DNA from: Phycisphaerales bacterium
Lineage (GTDB): Bacteria > Planctomycetota > Phycisphaerae > Phycisphaerales > UBA1924
Length of the DNA: 64,000 bases
Reading direction: 5' to 3'
NCBI GenBank assembly: GCA_014379385.1
Contig: JACMLW010000152.1
Span: 56,501 to 120,500 of the forward strand
Shown piece by piece: positions 55,058 through 63,985 of this stretch (the first letter of the stretch is position 1; every line of letters begins with the position of its first letter). A model generated the notes under the pieces. The model was given only the letters and a program-made list of their open reading frames with translations. It made no database searches and was not told where the DNA came from. The translations under genes and the position numbers were made by a program.

Positions 55058-57660
55058 GCCGAAAGTGGCAACGCAGCAAACAATGGGACGACCGGCACTT
55101 ACGCGGCTGGCTGCGCCCGGCGCGGTTCGTGCTCCGCACTTTCAGCTCCGTTCCGCTGGCGATCGTGCTCCTCACTTCGGTCGCTATCTACGGGACGCTG
55201 GCGAGTGTGCCGATCGGGATGCTGGCGCTCGCTCCAACGTACCTTTTCTACGGACTCACGTTGGTGTCGCTCACGCTCGTAGGGGTCGGCGTGGCGACGT
55301 GGCTGGCCAGCCGGGGAATGCGGGCCGCGAGCGCGGGTGTTGCCTGGCGATTTATCATCACCTTCCTGCTCGGACTTACCGTCGCCGCTGGCTCGGTGTG
55401 GGCATGGACGCACTTTCTTTGGCCGACCCTTCGCTACGACGCGGCCTCCGGCTCGGGCATCCAGTTCTTCTCTGACATCGTCCGGCAGTACCGGTCCACC
55501 ACGCTCCGCCGCCTCCCTGGCATGGAGATGTCGGAGGTTGAGTTCTACGCCTGGTGGCCGCTCCGGTACATCCTCGTGCTCTTCGTGCTGAACATGATGA
55601 CTGCGACGGTCCGTCGCATCGAGTTCATCTTTCCGAACCTCGGCGTGCTCACGGTCCACACCGGGATTGTGCTCATCGCGCTGGGTAGCGCGTTCTACCA
55701 GGCCAACAAGCAGGAGGGCGACCTCCTACTTCTTGCCGGCACGCCCGACGACCAGGGGCTGACCACCCCCGGGCCCTTCGAGGATTCATTCCACGACCGC
55801 AACGACGTGGCGCTCTGGCTCGTTCAGGACGGGCGCGGCTACGAGCAGCGGATGCTCGAGGGCCTGCCGCGGTACAACCCGTACAACCTCGACGTCCTCG
55901 CCGCCGAGACCGCACCCGGCGGCGATCGTGCCGCCCCTGAGCTGGGCAATCATCGTCGTCTCGACATGCGTATGCCCGCCGGTTCTCGCACCACCGTTGA
56001 CTCCGACCTCCGCATCCGAATCGTCGGCTATGCGCCCTACGCCGAGCTTCAGCCCCGTTGGATGCCCGCCCCCGCTCGTTCGGCTGCCGGCGCCAACCCC
56101 ATCAGGTTCATTGAAATCCTGAGCGCCGTCCCCGCTGCGGGCGAAGAGGTTCCCGAATCGCCGACGGCCGACGGCGCGAGGGTTGTCGCCTCCTTCGCGC
56201 TGGCGCCGCGGATCCCTTCGCAGCGCCTCACCGACATCGGCGCGCCCCTCAGTGTCGAGTACGCCCGCACCACTCCCCCCGATCGCTGGACCCAGCTTGC
56301 CACGCCGCTGCCCCCGCAGACGCACCATGCCCTCCTCATCACGATCCCCGGAGAGCGGTACAGCACGGCGGTGCCGATCGTGCAGGGGCAGGAGTTCATG
56401 GTGCCGGGGTACACGATCATGGTCGAGCAAATCCTGCCGCGCCCGCCCTTTCCGATCATCACCCCCGGCTACGAGAACGCACCATCGAGCGTAGCGATCG
56501 TGCGCGTGACACCGACCGTTGCCGACGCGAGCGGCGCCTTCACCCGTTACCTCTATAGCCGGTTCCCCGAGATCAGCCAGGACATGCTCGACGAGCTCAA
56601 CGAGAGCGGCATGCCGCGACGGCGCGACCCCGACCCCGCGATCAGCCTCGCCTACCTCGACGCCTCGCGCGTCCAGGTCTACATCGATGAAGTGGTCGAG
56701 GCCGCCGCGACCGATCCGGCGGCCCCGCCTCCCCTCCGCGCCCTGCTCCGCGCCCCCGGCGGCGAGGTCATCACGATCAACTCCCTCCCTGAGCGTGGCG
56801 TCATCCCCGTGGCGCCCATGGTGTGGATCAGGCTCGGCGAGCGCTGGGCACACGCCGAGTCCGTCGAATCGCCACGACCCGTGCCGGATCGCGACCAGGA
56901 CCGCCAGTTCATCGGCAACCACCATCAGGCCACAATCGCGGTCGAGGTGTCGCTCGATCCCGCGTCCAAGTCCGGTCAGCTCTTCCCGAAGTGGAAGCGC
57001 ACGCTCTGGCTCCCGTTCGCACAGTTCCTCAAGCTCGCGAGCGAGCAGGAACGCCGCATCGAGGTGCCCGATGGGCGCGTCATTGGCCTGGTGTTCGGCA
57101 AAAAACTCCACCGCTTTCCCGGCCTCACGGTGCAGCTCACGGACTTTGAGATGTTCCCCTACCCGCACTCCGACACGCCGCGCGATTATCGCTCAAATCT
57201 GCGTGTGTCAGTAGACGGCCCTTCGGCGACCTACAAGGAGATCGCGCGCCCCACCAGCCTCAATGAACCGCTGCTCGTGCGCGTCCCGTTCCGGCCGCGC
57301 ACCGACGTGCCCGGCGTCATCAACATGATCGGCCGCCTCGCCAGCGTCATCGTCCCCACGCAGTACAAGCTCAGCCAGGCCGGGTGGGACGCTCAGGGAT
57401 GGCAGCAGACCAAGACCCTGGCGGATCGCGGCGAGATCCCACGCCCGATGGCCCGCTTTACCATCTTGGGTGTCGGCAACAACCCCGGCATCTACGTGAT
57501 CGCTACCGGGGCCGTCCTCATGTCCATCGGAATCCCCTGGGCGTTCTATGTCAAGCCCCTGATCATGCGGAGGCGGCGCGACCGCCTGAAGAAGGAACAC
57601 GCCGCGAAGGTGGGCGCCGTCCACGCCAGCGCCCCGGCGCGGGCGGGCGTGGCCCCGTAA
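55054..57660 (+). CDS. resB: ResB-like cytochrome c biogenesis protein
   Basis: 868 residues against about 450-650 in the family. Three N-terminal helices (about 30-50, 59-84, 95-118) are followed by a fourth (about 205-220, LGVLTVHTGIVLIALGSAFY), a large periplasmic domain and a final helix (about 810-835). FVLRTFSSVPLAIVLLTSVA and VNMIG-type segments fit ResB. With the CcsA-like protein it forms System II, which exports and ligates heme to CxxCH proteins. The window's ActA, ActE and CoxB are likely clients. Confidence 0.85.
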   Translation: MSRKWQRSKQWDDRHLRGWLRPARFVLRTFSSVPLAIVLLTSVAIYGTLASVPIGMLALAPTYLFYGLTLVSLTLVGVGVATWLASRGMRAASAGVAWRFIITFLLGLTVAAGSVWAWTHFLWPTLRYDAASGSGIQFFSDIVRQYRSTTLRRLPGMEMSEVEFYAWWPLRYILVLFVLNMMTATVRRIEFIFPNLGVLTVHTGIVLIALGSAFYQANKQEGDLLLLAGTPDDQGLTTPGPFEDSFHDRNDVALWLVQDGRGYEQRMLEGLPRYNPYNLDVLAAETAPGGDRAAPELGNHRRLDMRMPAGSRTTVDSDLRIRIVGYAPYAELQPRWMPAPARSAAGANPIRFIEILSAVPAAGEEVPESPTADGARVVASFALAPRIPSQRLTDIGAPLSVEYARTTPPDRWTQLATPLPPQTHHALLITIPGERYSTAVPIVQGQEFMVPGYTIMVEQILPRPPFPIITPGYENAPSSVAIVRVTPTVADASGAFTRYLYSRFPEISQDMLDELNESGMPRRRDPDPAISLAYLDASRVQVYIDEVVEAAATDPAAPPPLRALLRAPGGEVITINSLPERGVIPVAPMVWIRLGERWAHAESVESPRPVPDRDQDRQFIGNHHQATIAVEVSLDPASKSGQLFPKWKRTLWLPFAQFLKLASEQERRIEVPDGRVIGLVFGKKLHRFPGLTVQLTDFEMFPYPHSDTPRDYRSNLRVSVDGPSATYKEIARPTSLNEPLLVRVPFRPRTDVPGVINMIGRLASVIVPTQYKLSQAGWDAQGWQQTKTLADRGEIPRPMARFTILGVGNNPGIYVIATGAVLMSIGIPWAFYVKPLIMRRRRDRLKKEHAAKVGAVHASAPARAGVAP

Positions 57661-57743
57661 ACCATCGGTGTGGTCCACTTTCGATCCGGGGTGGGCAAGC
57701 CCCGAACCAATCCGGCGTACCCGCCGTCTAGACGGTAACTTCC

Positions 57744-59627
57744 ATGCAGCAATCCATCCTTCTTTTCAATCACATTCGTCATCTCTTCTCCGCTGAGCCG
57801 GATGTCGGCGTTGGCGCTCGCGTGCTTCGCTCACGCCTGCTCGCGGCGATCACCGTGGTGCTGGTGGTGGGTTCGAGCGTGGTGCGAGCGCAGTCGGCCC
57901 CCGAGGGCAACGCTCACCCCGTAACCAGGGCCGTGAACGAATCGTCCGGCGTCAACCCCTTCGGCGAGCCCGCCCCGCCTCCCCCGGCCATGTCGATGGC
58001 CGAGAAGAAGGCCTTCGCCGACGCCGTGGATGTCTCCCCGCTGCGCGACCTGGCTGTTTTCCACAACGGGCGCGTCAAAATCCTCGGCACGCTCGCCGCG
58101 GAATCACTCAAGACCGTCGCGGGCCGCAAGGACTATTTCGACCTGTTGCCGATCGAGGGCGCCAAACCCAAGGCAAAAAAACTGAAGCACGACTCGGTGT
58201 TCACGCTGCTCGACCTCGCGATCGATCCCGCGTACTACACCGACAAGCCGCTGATCCACGTCGCGTTCCTCCCGCTCCGCGAGGCGCTCATTGAGGCCGC
58301 GGTGCAGGGGGGGATCGAAGGGTTCACCGATCCGGCGCAGCGCGAGTGGTGGAAAAAGCAGGGGCGGCTCCCGCCCGGAGTGATCGCGCCCCTGCTCGGC
58401 TCGGTGGCGCGCCAGGAGATGTCGACGGAATACCAGCGCGGCATCGACGCCGTTCATCAGGCGATGCAGGTCTACGAGCACAGCGCCGCTAACTTTGACA
58501 TGGTCGCGCCAAAGACGGCGGAGGGCACGTGGTCGCATCTCTCGGCTCTGGGCGAACAGACCGGCGCGGGCAAGGCCGTGCGCGAGCTGGGCGCCGCGTG
58601 GCGCGCGGGCGATGCGGCCCGAGTGAACAGCGTCATCACCACGCTCGCCGTCGAGTTGCCGTCGATCAACAGCGCACTCTACCCCACCTCGGCCCGCTCG
58701 CTGGAGCGGTGGTACAACAACACCAGGCCGTTCGAGTGGGGGTACTGGGCGTATTTCCTCGCCCTCTTGCTCCTGCTCCTCTCGTTCGGCACGGGCCGCA
58801 AGGGGATGCTAGTCGCGGGACTTGCGCTGCTCGTGCTGGGTCTTGGACTGCACACATCGGGGTTCGTGGCGCGCTGCGTGATCGCCGAGCGATTTGCGAT
58901 CCAGAACCAGTTCGAGTCGATGACAGGCATCAGCCTCTTCGCGGTGATTGTTTCGAGCGTGGTGATGTTCGCGACGCGTCGTTGGATCTTCGGTGCGGCG
59001 GGCGCCGCGGTGGGCTTCCTGTTCCTCATCTGGGCGACGCAGGCCGCGATCCCGGGCCAGCAGATCGAGCGTGAGGCGGCCATCCTGAACACCTCGGTAC
59101 TGCTGAAGTACCACGTGACAACGGTGCTGGTGAGTTACGGGCTGATCTCGCTGGGGTTCATCACGAGCCTGTTCTATCTGGGCACGTATTACGCCGCGAA
59201 GTTCAAGGCGAGGACGGCCGGGGCGGCGGCGGGCGGTCGCGTTGATGGGGAGGGCATGGTCGAGGTCTCTGCCGCGGCGCTCGGGCTCGATGATTCAGCG
59301 CCGAAGGGAACGCAGCGGGTTCTGGCGGATTTGGACGCCGCGCAGATGATCATGCTGCAGCTCGCGTTCTGGGCGCTGGGGGTGGGGATTCTGCTGGGGG
59401 CGTGGTGGGCGGACCACTCCTGGGGCCGGTGGTGGGCGTTTGACCCGAAGGAAGTGTGGGCGCTGGTGACGTGGATCGTGTACCTGATCGTGATCCACGC
59501 GCGCTTCATGGCGCTCAAGAACCGATCGCTGGTGACGGCGTGGCTGAGCATCGCGGGGTTCTTCGTCATGCTGTGGACGTACTTCGGGGTGAACCTGCTG
59601 CTGCCGGGGCTGCACGCGTATGCGTGA
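57744..59627 (+). CDS. ccsA: CcsA-like cytochrome c heme-attachment protein
   Basis: 627 residues. The N-terminal part has one signal-like helix and a 270-residue periplasmic region. The C-terminal half contains eight or so helices and the WWD heme-handling motif as WGRWWAFDPKEVWALVTW (about 562-579), with conserved His in LKYHVTTVLVSYG and VIHARFMALKN. It is the System II synthase partner of ResB, 83 bases downstream of it on the same strand. Confidence 0.9.
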   Translation: MQQSILLFNHIRHLFSAEPDVGVGARVLRSRLLAAITVVLVVGSSVVRAQSAPEGNAHPVTRAVNESSGVNPFGEPAPPPPAMSMAEKKAFADAVDVSPLRDLAVFHNGRVKILGTLAAESLKTVAGRKDYFDLLPIEGAKPKAKKLKHDSVFTLLDLAIDPAYYTDKPLIHVAFLPLREALIEAAVQGGIEGFTDPAQREWWKKQGRLPPGVIAPLLGSVARQEMSTEYQRGIDAVHQAMQVYEHSAANFDMVAPKTAEGTWSHLSALGEQTGAGKAVRELGAAWRAGDAARVNSVITTLAVELPSINSALYPTSARSLERWYNNTRPFEWGYWAYFLALLLLLLSFGTGRKGMLVAGLALLVLGLGLHTSGFVARCVIAERFAIQNQFESMTGISLFAVIVSSVVMFATRRWIFGAAGAAVGFLFLIWATQAAIPGQQIEREAAILNTSVLLKYHVTTVLVSYGLISLGFITSLFYLGTYYAAKFKARTAGAAAGGRVDGEGMVEVSAAALGLDDSAPKGTQRVLADLDAAQMIMLQLAFWALGVGILLGAWWADHSWGRWWAFDPKEVWALVTWIVYLIVIHARFMALKNRSLVTAWLSIAGFFVMLWTYFGVNLLLPGLHAYA

Positions 59628-59639
59628 GTGGGGGGGCGG

Positions 59640-59945
59640 CTGCAGAGGAGAGTGCCCTTCACCACAGAGCACGCCGAGAGCACAGAGATGTCACAGAGAA
59701 GGGAGCGAATCGGCGGAGAAAGGACAGCCAGACGGGATCGAAGAACAGCAGTTGAAACACGGACACGGAGAAACGCCAATGCATCGAAGCGTTGGACAAT
59801 CCGAGTGGTGGTCCACTCCGTGCCCTCCGTGTTTCATTCCTGCCTTGTCCTTTCCCCTCTTCTTCGCGTGCTTCGCGACCTTCGCGTTCAATCGCCTTCT
59901 TCGTCATTCCGTCTCCGTGTCTCTCTGTGGGCTCTGTCGTGATTC
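59640..59945. repeat. Simple text-like repeats (CACAGAG, TTCGCG) filling the ccsA-mpg spacer
   Basis: The 320-base gap holds TTCACCACAGAGCACGCC and further CACAGAG words (59657-59697), an inverse set CTCCGTGTCTCTCTGTGG near 59925, and CTTCGCGTGCTTCGCGACCT near 59862. Short open frames across it are repeat artefacts. Similar words occur at 47755-47802. Confidence 0.55.
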
Positions 59946-59947
59946 CC

Positions 59948-60574
59948 ATGTCCAAGCTGGCCGATAGGGCGGGGCTTGTATTTTTCGCCGTTGATGCAGC
60001 GACGCTCGCGCAGCGCCTGATCGGCACGCGCCTCGTGCGCCTGCTCGATGGCGAGCGGATCTCGGGCGTGATCGTCGAGACCGAGGCGTACCTAGGCGTC
60101 GAGGACAAAGCGGCCCACACCTACGGCGGGCGTCGGACGGCGCGCAACGAAGCGATGTACGGCCCGCCCGGGACGTGCTATGTGTATTTCACCTATGGGA
60201 TGCACCACTGCTTGAACGTGGTCTGCGGCGCGGTGGATGAGCCGGTCGCCGTGCTGATCCGCGCGCTCGAGCCTACCGAGGGCCTCGTGACCATGCGGCG
60301 CCTGCGCACCGGCGCGGCCAAGCGGTCCCACCCCGATACCGCGCTCTGCAGCGGTCCCGGTAAGATCTGCCAGGCGCTCGCCATTGATCGAAAACTCAAC
60401 GGTACCAGCCTGATCGGGGGTGCCAACCTGTGGCTCGAAGAACGCGACCCTCGTCCCATCACACTGGGCAACTCGGCGCGCATCGGTGTGGCCTACGCGG
60501 AGTCATGGTCGGATCGCCCGTTGAGGTGGTACCTCTCCGGAAATCCAAATATCAGCGTGGTTCCTCGGAAATGA
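59948..60574 (+). CDS. mpg: 3-methyladenine DNA glycosylase (AAG/Mpg family)
   Basis: 208 residues from ATG 59948. It excises alkylated purines in base-excision repair. GVIVETEAYLGVEDKAAHTY (catalytic Glu in the ETEAY element), RNEAMYGPPGTCYVYFTYGM, HHCLNVV and CSGPGKICQALAI are family signatures. The length is normal. Confidence 0.95.
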   Translation: MSKLADRAGLVFFAVDAATLAQRLIGTRLVRLLDGERISGVIVETEAYLGVEDKAAHTYGGRRTARNEAMYGPPGTCYVYFTYGMHHCLNVVCGAVDEPVAVLIRALEPTEGLVTMRRLRTGAAKRSHPDTALCSGPGKICQALAIDRKLNGTSLIGGANLWLEERDPRPITLGNSARIGVAYAESWSDRPLRWYLSGNPNISVVPRK

Positions 60575-60595
60575 ACGGACGAACCGAGCCGATAC

Positions 60596-60626
60596 TTGTT
60601 CCGAAGTATACAGTTTCGGTATACGG
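60596..60626. promoter_or_regulatory. Inverted CCGAA/TTCGG element with GTATAC cores
   Basis: CCGAA (60601-60605) and TTCGG (60615-60619) flank GTATACAGT, and TTCGGTATAC spans 60615-60624. The same 10-mer lies before the sigma gene at 2240-2249. It may be the promoter or operator of the gene at 60660. Confidence 0.25.
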
Positions 60627-60659
60627 CCCTAGTGAGTTGCTGGCCCAGGAGCCACCGAC

Positions 60660-61055
60660 GTGAAGAAGCAGCAGTCCGAGGTCGATTGGCAGTTGATCCG
60701 CGCTGGCGCGGCACGCTTTCCCGATGAAGCGGTTCAGTTCGTGCGCGAGGGGCTCGCGCACACCGTTAAGGTGACCCACGGGAAAGACCTCCCGAAGGTG
60801 ATCGACCCGGCGGATGAGTCTCGCCATGTGAGCGGCCAGCAACTCTGCATCGGCCTGCGCGACGTGGCCGTCGAGCGGTACGGGATGCTCGCACGCACGG
60901 TGCTTGGCTACTGGGGTATCCAGCGGACGGTTGATTTCGGAACCATCGTCTACGGCCTCATCGACAAGGGGGAGCTGCGCGGGTCGTCCCGCGATTCGCT
61001 CGAGCACTTTCGCGACGTTTACGACTTTGATGAGGCCTTCCAGGGCTCGGTGTAA
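60660..61055 (+). CDS. Minf_1886 family protein
   Basis: 131 residues from a GTG with AGGAG 8 bases upstream. FPDEAVQFVREGLAHTVKVT, RHVSGQQLCIGLRDVAVERY and YGLIDKGELRGSSRDSLEHF, ending VYDFDEAFQ, are characteristic of the family, which is conserved in Planctomycetota and Verrucomicrobiota. The biochemical role is unknown; the protein is soluble and small. Confidence 0.85.
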   Translation: MKKQQSEVDWQLIRAGAARFPDEAVQFVREGLAHTVKVTHGKDLPKVIDPADESRHVSGQQLCIGLRDVAVERYGMLARTVLGYWGIQRTVDFGTIVYGLIDKGELRGSSRDSLEHFRDVYDFDEAFQGSV

Positions 61056-61170
61056 CCCGCAGCGGCAGGGCGGCGCAGCGGCGGTCAATCCCTAATCACC
61101 AGTCGTGAAGCAAGGCGTTGGCTGACAGCGCCGGTGGCCTTATACGGACATCTGGGATACCTTGCCGCCT

Positions 61171-62889
61171 ATGGCGGACGTATCCAAGCCGGGTCAGGCG
61201 GGCGGGGGCGAGTCGACGGGGGGGCGCGGCGGCGAGCGGGAGGGTGAGGCAGGGGATCCGCGCGCGGTCAGCACGATCCCGGGGGTGCGCGAGCAGGCCA
61301 ATGGCCCGGCGCCCGATGCCGGCGGCGTGGTCGTTCAGCAACTCCCCGCGCTCCCGATCGAGTCGCCGCACGACACGACCTCGGATTGGCGAAAGCTCCA
61401 CCTGGTGCAGATCCAGCCGCTCCGCGATCTGCTGGTGGTGGCGTTCGTGATCGGTATTTTCTATCTGGGGTATGTCCTCAGCCCCATCACGATCCCCATG
61501 CTGCTGGCGCTCACGCTGGCCTACCTGGTAGAGCCCATCGTGCAGCGGCTGACGCGCAAAGGCCGGCTCTCGCGCGCGGGGGTCGCGAGCGCGATCATCG
61601 CGATCATGGTGTCGGTGGTGCTGGTGCCCATAGGCGTTGGGATCACGTTCGCGGCGCTCCAGACCGTGTCGGAGTTCGAGAAGCTCCAGCTGGCGATCAA
61701 GGCCCCGCCCGCGCAGCAGCAGGCGATGATCGCCGAGCTCCACCAACCGTGGAAGTTCACGGCCAAGTTCATGGTCGCCGCGGACCAGGAGGTGGCCAAG
61801 GCGCCGGAGCAACCCAGTCCAGCCGGTGGAGAGCCCGCGCTTCCGACCAATGGGGGGGCCGGGGCTGATAAACGTGGGCCGGGGCTTGAGAATGGCGGTG
61901 CCGAACCGCCCTCCTTGCCCCCGACGAACCAGCCGGCGCGCGACCCCGAAGAATCCGTTGACCCCAACACCCCCGCCTCCGAGCAGCGCTCGTGGTTCGC
62001 CCGCGCGGCGGCGGAGGTCGAGTCCTTCCGAGGCAACTCCGCCGATGCGCTCGGCCGGATGTTCGCCAAGCAGGCGCTCGCCGCGGGCGCCAACCTGCTG
62101 AACATCGTCAAGAACGTGGTGGGCGCGTTGACCTACCTCTCCTTCGCGCTCTTCCTCATGCTCTTCTTCTTCTTCTTCTTCTGCACGCGCTACCAGCGGG
62201 TGCTCTTGAAGATCGCCGAGCTGATCCCCAAATGGAAGCGAGAGAGAGTGATCTCCAACCTCCGCCAGATGGACCTGGTGATCGCGGGCTTCGTGCGCGG
62301 GCGGCTCATCATCGCGGCGATCCTGACGGTGCTGTTCGTGCTGGGCTACTGGGCCATCGGCGTGCCGATGCCGCTGGTGGTCGGGCTCGTCGTCGGCGTG
62401 CTCAGTGTGGCCCCGTACCTGCCTCTCATCGGGATCCCCGCGGCGATCATCCTGATGTTCCTGTATCCGAGCGAGGTGCCGTGGCAGGCCGTGTGGTGGT
62501 GGCAACTGCTGGCGCCGACGGGCCTGTACTTCTTGATCCAGTTCACCGACGACTATGTGTGGACCCCGATGATCCAGGGCAAGACCACCGACATGGACAC
62601 GCCGACCATCCTGTTCGCGGTGATCGCGGGCGGCCTGCTCTTCGGGTTCTACGGTGTGCTGCTGGCGATCCCCATGGCCGCGTGCCTCAAGATCCTGCTG
62701 CGGGAGAGCTTCTGGCCACGATTCAAGGCCTGGGCCGATGGGCGCGTGCGCGACTTCCTGCCCATCTCGCGCTATGACCCGACCGAGGCGAAGGCCTCTG
62801 GTGCGCCCGTGCCGGTGGTGGTGGCGGTGGTCGCCGCGCCCACTGGAACGGAGAACACGAACGGGGCCGGTGCCGAGCCGGGCGGTTGA
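61171..62889 (+). CDS. AI-2E transporter-family permease
   Basis: 572 residues from ATG 61171. After a Gly/Glu-rich start, pairs of helices begin near residue 80 (LLVVAFVIGIFYLGYVLSPI). The family core is seen in VGALTYLSFALFLMLFFFFF, GRLIIAAILTVLFVLGYWAI and VVGVLSVAPYLPLIGIPAAI; DDYVWTPMIQGKTTDMDTPT is typical of the PerM/AI-2E group. A 90-residue Pro/Gly-rich loop (about 205-290) is inserted before the third helix block. The substrate is unknown. Confidence 0.9.
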   Translation: MADVSKPGQAGGGESTGGRGGEREGEAGDPRAVSTIPGVREQANGPAPDAGGVVVQQLPALPIESPHDTTSDWRKLHLVQIQPLRDLLVVAFVIGIFYLGYVLSPITIPMLLALTLAYLVEPIVQRLTRKGRLSRAGVASAIIAIMVSVVLVPIGVGITFAALQTVSEFEKLQLAIKAPPAQQQAMIAELHQPWKFTAKFMVAADQEVAKAPEQPSPAGGEPALPTNGGAGADKRGPGLENGGAEPPSLPPTNQPARDPEESVDPNTPASEQRSWFARAAAEVESFRGNSADALGRMFAKQALAAGANLLNIVKNVVGALTYLSFALFLMLFFFFFFCTRYQRVLLKIAELIPKWKRERVISNLRQMDLVIAGFVRGRLIIAAILTVLFVLGYWAIGVPMPLVVGLVVGVLSVAPYLPLIGIPAAIILMFLYPSEVPWQAVWWWQLLAPTGLYFLIQFTDDYVWTPMIQGKTTDMDTPTILFAVIAGGLLFGFYGVLLAIPMAACLKILLRESFWPRFKAWADGRVRDFLPISRYDPTEAKASGAPVPVVVAVVAAPTGTENTNGAGAEPGG

Positions 62890-63048
62890 CACAAATCGCG
62901 AACGCGCGGCCAGAACACTTGATCGTCACAGCCGGAACAGGCTGCGCCGGTGAATCTCCGGTCGGGGTTGATACGGTGGAACGAGCGTCCGATAGGCCGT
63001 CATGGCCTCGCCGGGCTCGGGGCCCGGCGGGTCTGTCACGGCGCGCCC

Positions 63049-63879
63049 ATGTCGATCACCCTTCACTCACTCACCGCCACCTCGGGCCTGCTGGCCCTGC
63101 GTCGTCACCACGACGCGATGGGTGTCGCAATGGAGCGGCTGACCACGGGCAAGCGGATCAACCGCGCCAAGGACGACCCCGCCGGCATGATCGTCGCTAC
63201 CAACCTGGGTCTCCGGCGCATGCACCTCGACGCGGTGATCAAGAAGGCCGACCAGGCCTCGGCAACGCTTGATGCGGCCGAGGGCGGCCTTGCGGAAGTG
63301 CAGTCAATGCTGACAGACCTCGAGGGCCTCGTCGTCAACAGTGCCAACCGCGGCGGGATGTCCGATGAGGAGCGGCGCGCCAACGAGGGCGCGGCCGACT
63401 CGGTGCTCCAGGCGATCGACTACCTCGTCGGGACGTTTGCCTTCGGTGGACGGCCGATCCTCGCGGAGGGGTTTGAGGTCCACAGCGCCGACCTCAACGT
63501 GAGCTTCGCGGGCCTCGGAGATGCGCAGGCGCCGCGCGATGCGCTCGGCCTGCGCGAGCTGGGGCTGGGTGAGTCGATGAACCTGATGAGCGGAGACCTT
63601 GAGGCGGCGCAGGGAGCGATCAAGGCGGCGAGCTCCAAGGTCGCCACCATGCGGGCCGGGATCGGGAACACTCAGAGGTACGAGCTCGGCGCCCGGATGA
63701 ACGCGATGCGCGTGGAGATGGAGAACACGGCCGCGGCACAGTCGCTGATTGAAGACGCCGACTGGGCGCACGAGACGGCGGAGCTGATCCGCAGCCGCGT
63801 GCTCGCCGATGCCACCATGCAGGCGATCCAGATCTCGCGCTCGCACGCGGCCGATATGGTCACCGCGCTGCTGGGGTGA
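63049..63879 (+). CDS. Flagellin, minimal D0/D1 form
   Basis: 276 residues from ATG 63049. The N-terminal D0/D1 region shows MERLTTGKRINRAKDDPAGM, and the C-terminal one LIEDADWAHETAELIRSRVL with QAIQISRSHAADMVTALLG. Only about 120 residues separate them, so the exposed D2/D3 domains are essentially absent. It would polymerise into a flagellar filament. No strong ribosome site precedes the ATG and no other flagellar gene lies in the window. Confidence 0.88.
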   Translation: MSITLHSLTATSGLLALRRHHDAMGVAMERLTTGKRINRAKDDPAGMIVATNLGLRRMHLDAVIKKADQASATLDAAEGGLAEVQSMLTDLEGLVVNSANRGGMSDEERRANEGAADSVLQAIDYLVGTFAFGGRPILAEGFEVHSADLNVSFAGLGDAQAPRDALGLRELGLGESMNLMSGDLEAAQGAIKAASSKVATMRAGIGNTQRYELGARMNAMRVEMENTAAAQSLIEDADWAHETAELIRSRVLADATMQAIQISRSHAADMVTALLG

Positions 63880-63904
63880 TTCCGGAGGAGAGACGACGGC
63901 GCCG

Positions 63905-63948
63905 ACTCAAAAAAAGAAGCGGCCCCAGGTTTGGGCCCGGGGCCGCTG
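63905..63948 (-). terminator. Rho-independent terminator for a gene entering from the right
   Basis: GCGGCCCC (63919-63926) pairs with GGGGCCGC (63939-63946). Only the minus strand has a T run after the stem (TTCTTTTTTTGAG), so it serves a leftward gene, not flagellin. Confidence 0.75.
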
Positions 63949-63985
63949 CAGTCAGACGCGTTGTGAGAACAGCGTGTGCGCCGGA

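Noticed and set aside
59628..59942. 104-residue open frame
   Set aside because: Made of simple CACAGAG and TTCGCG repeats; no conserved pattern.
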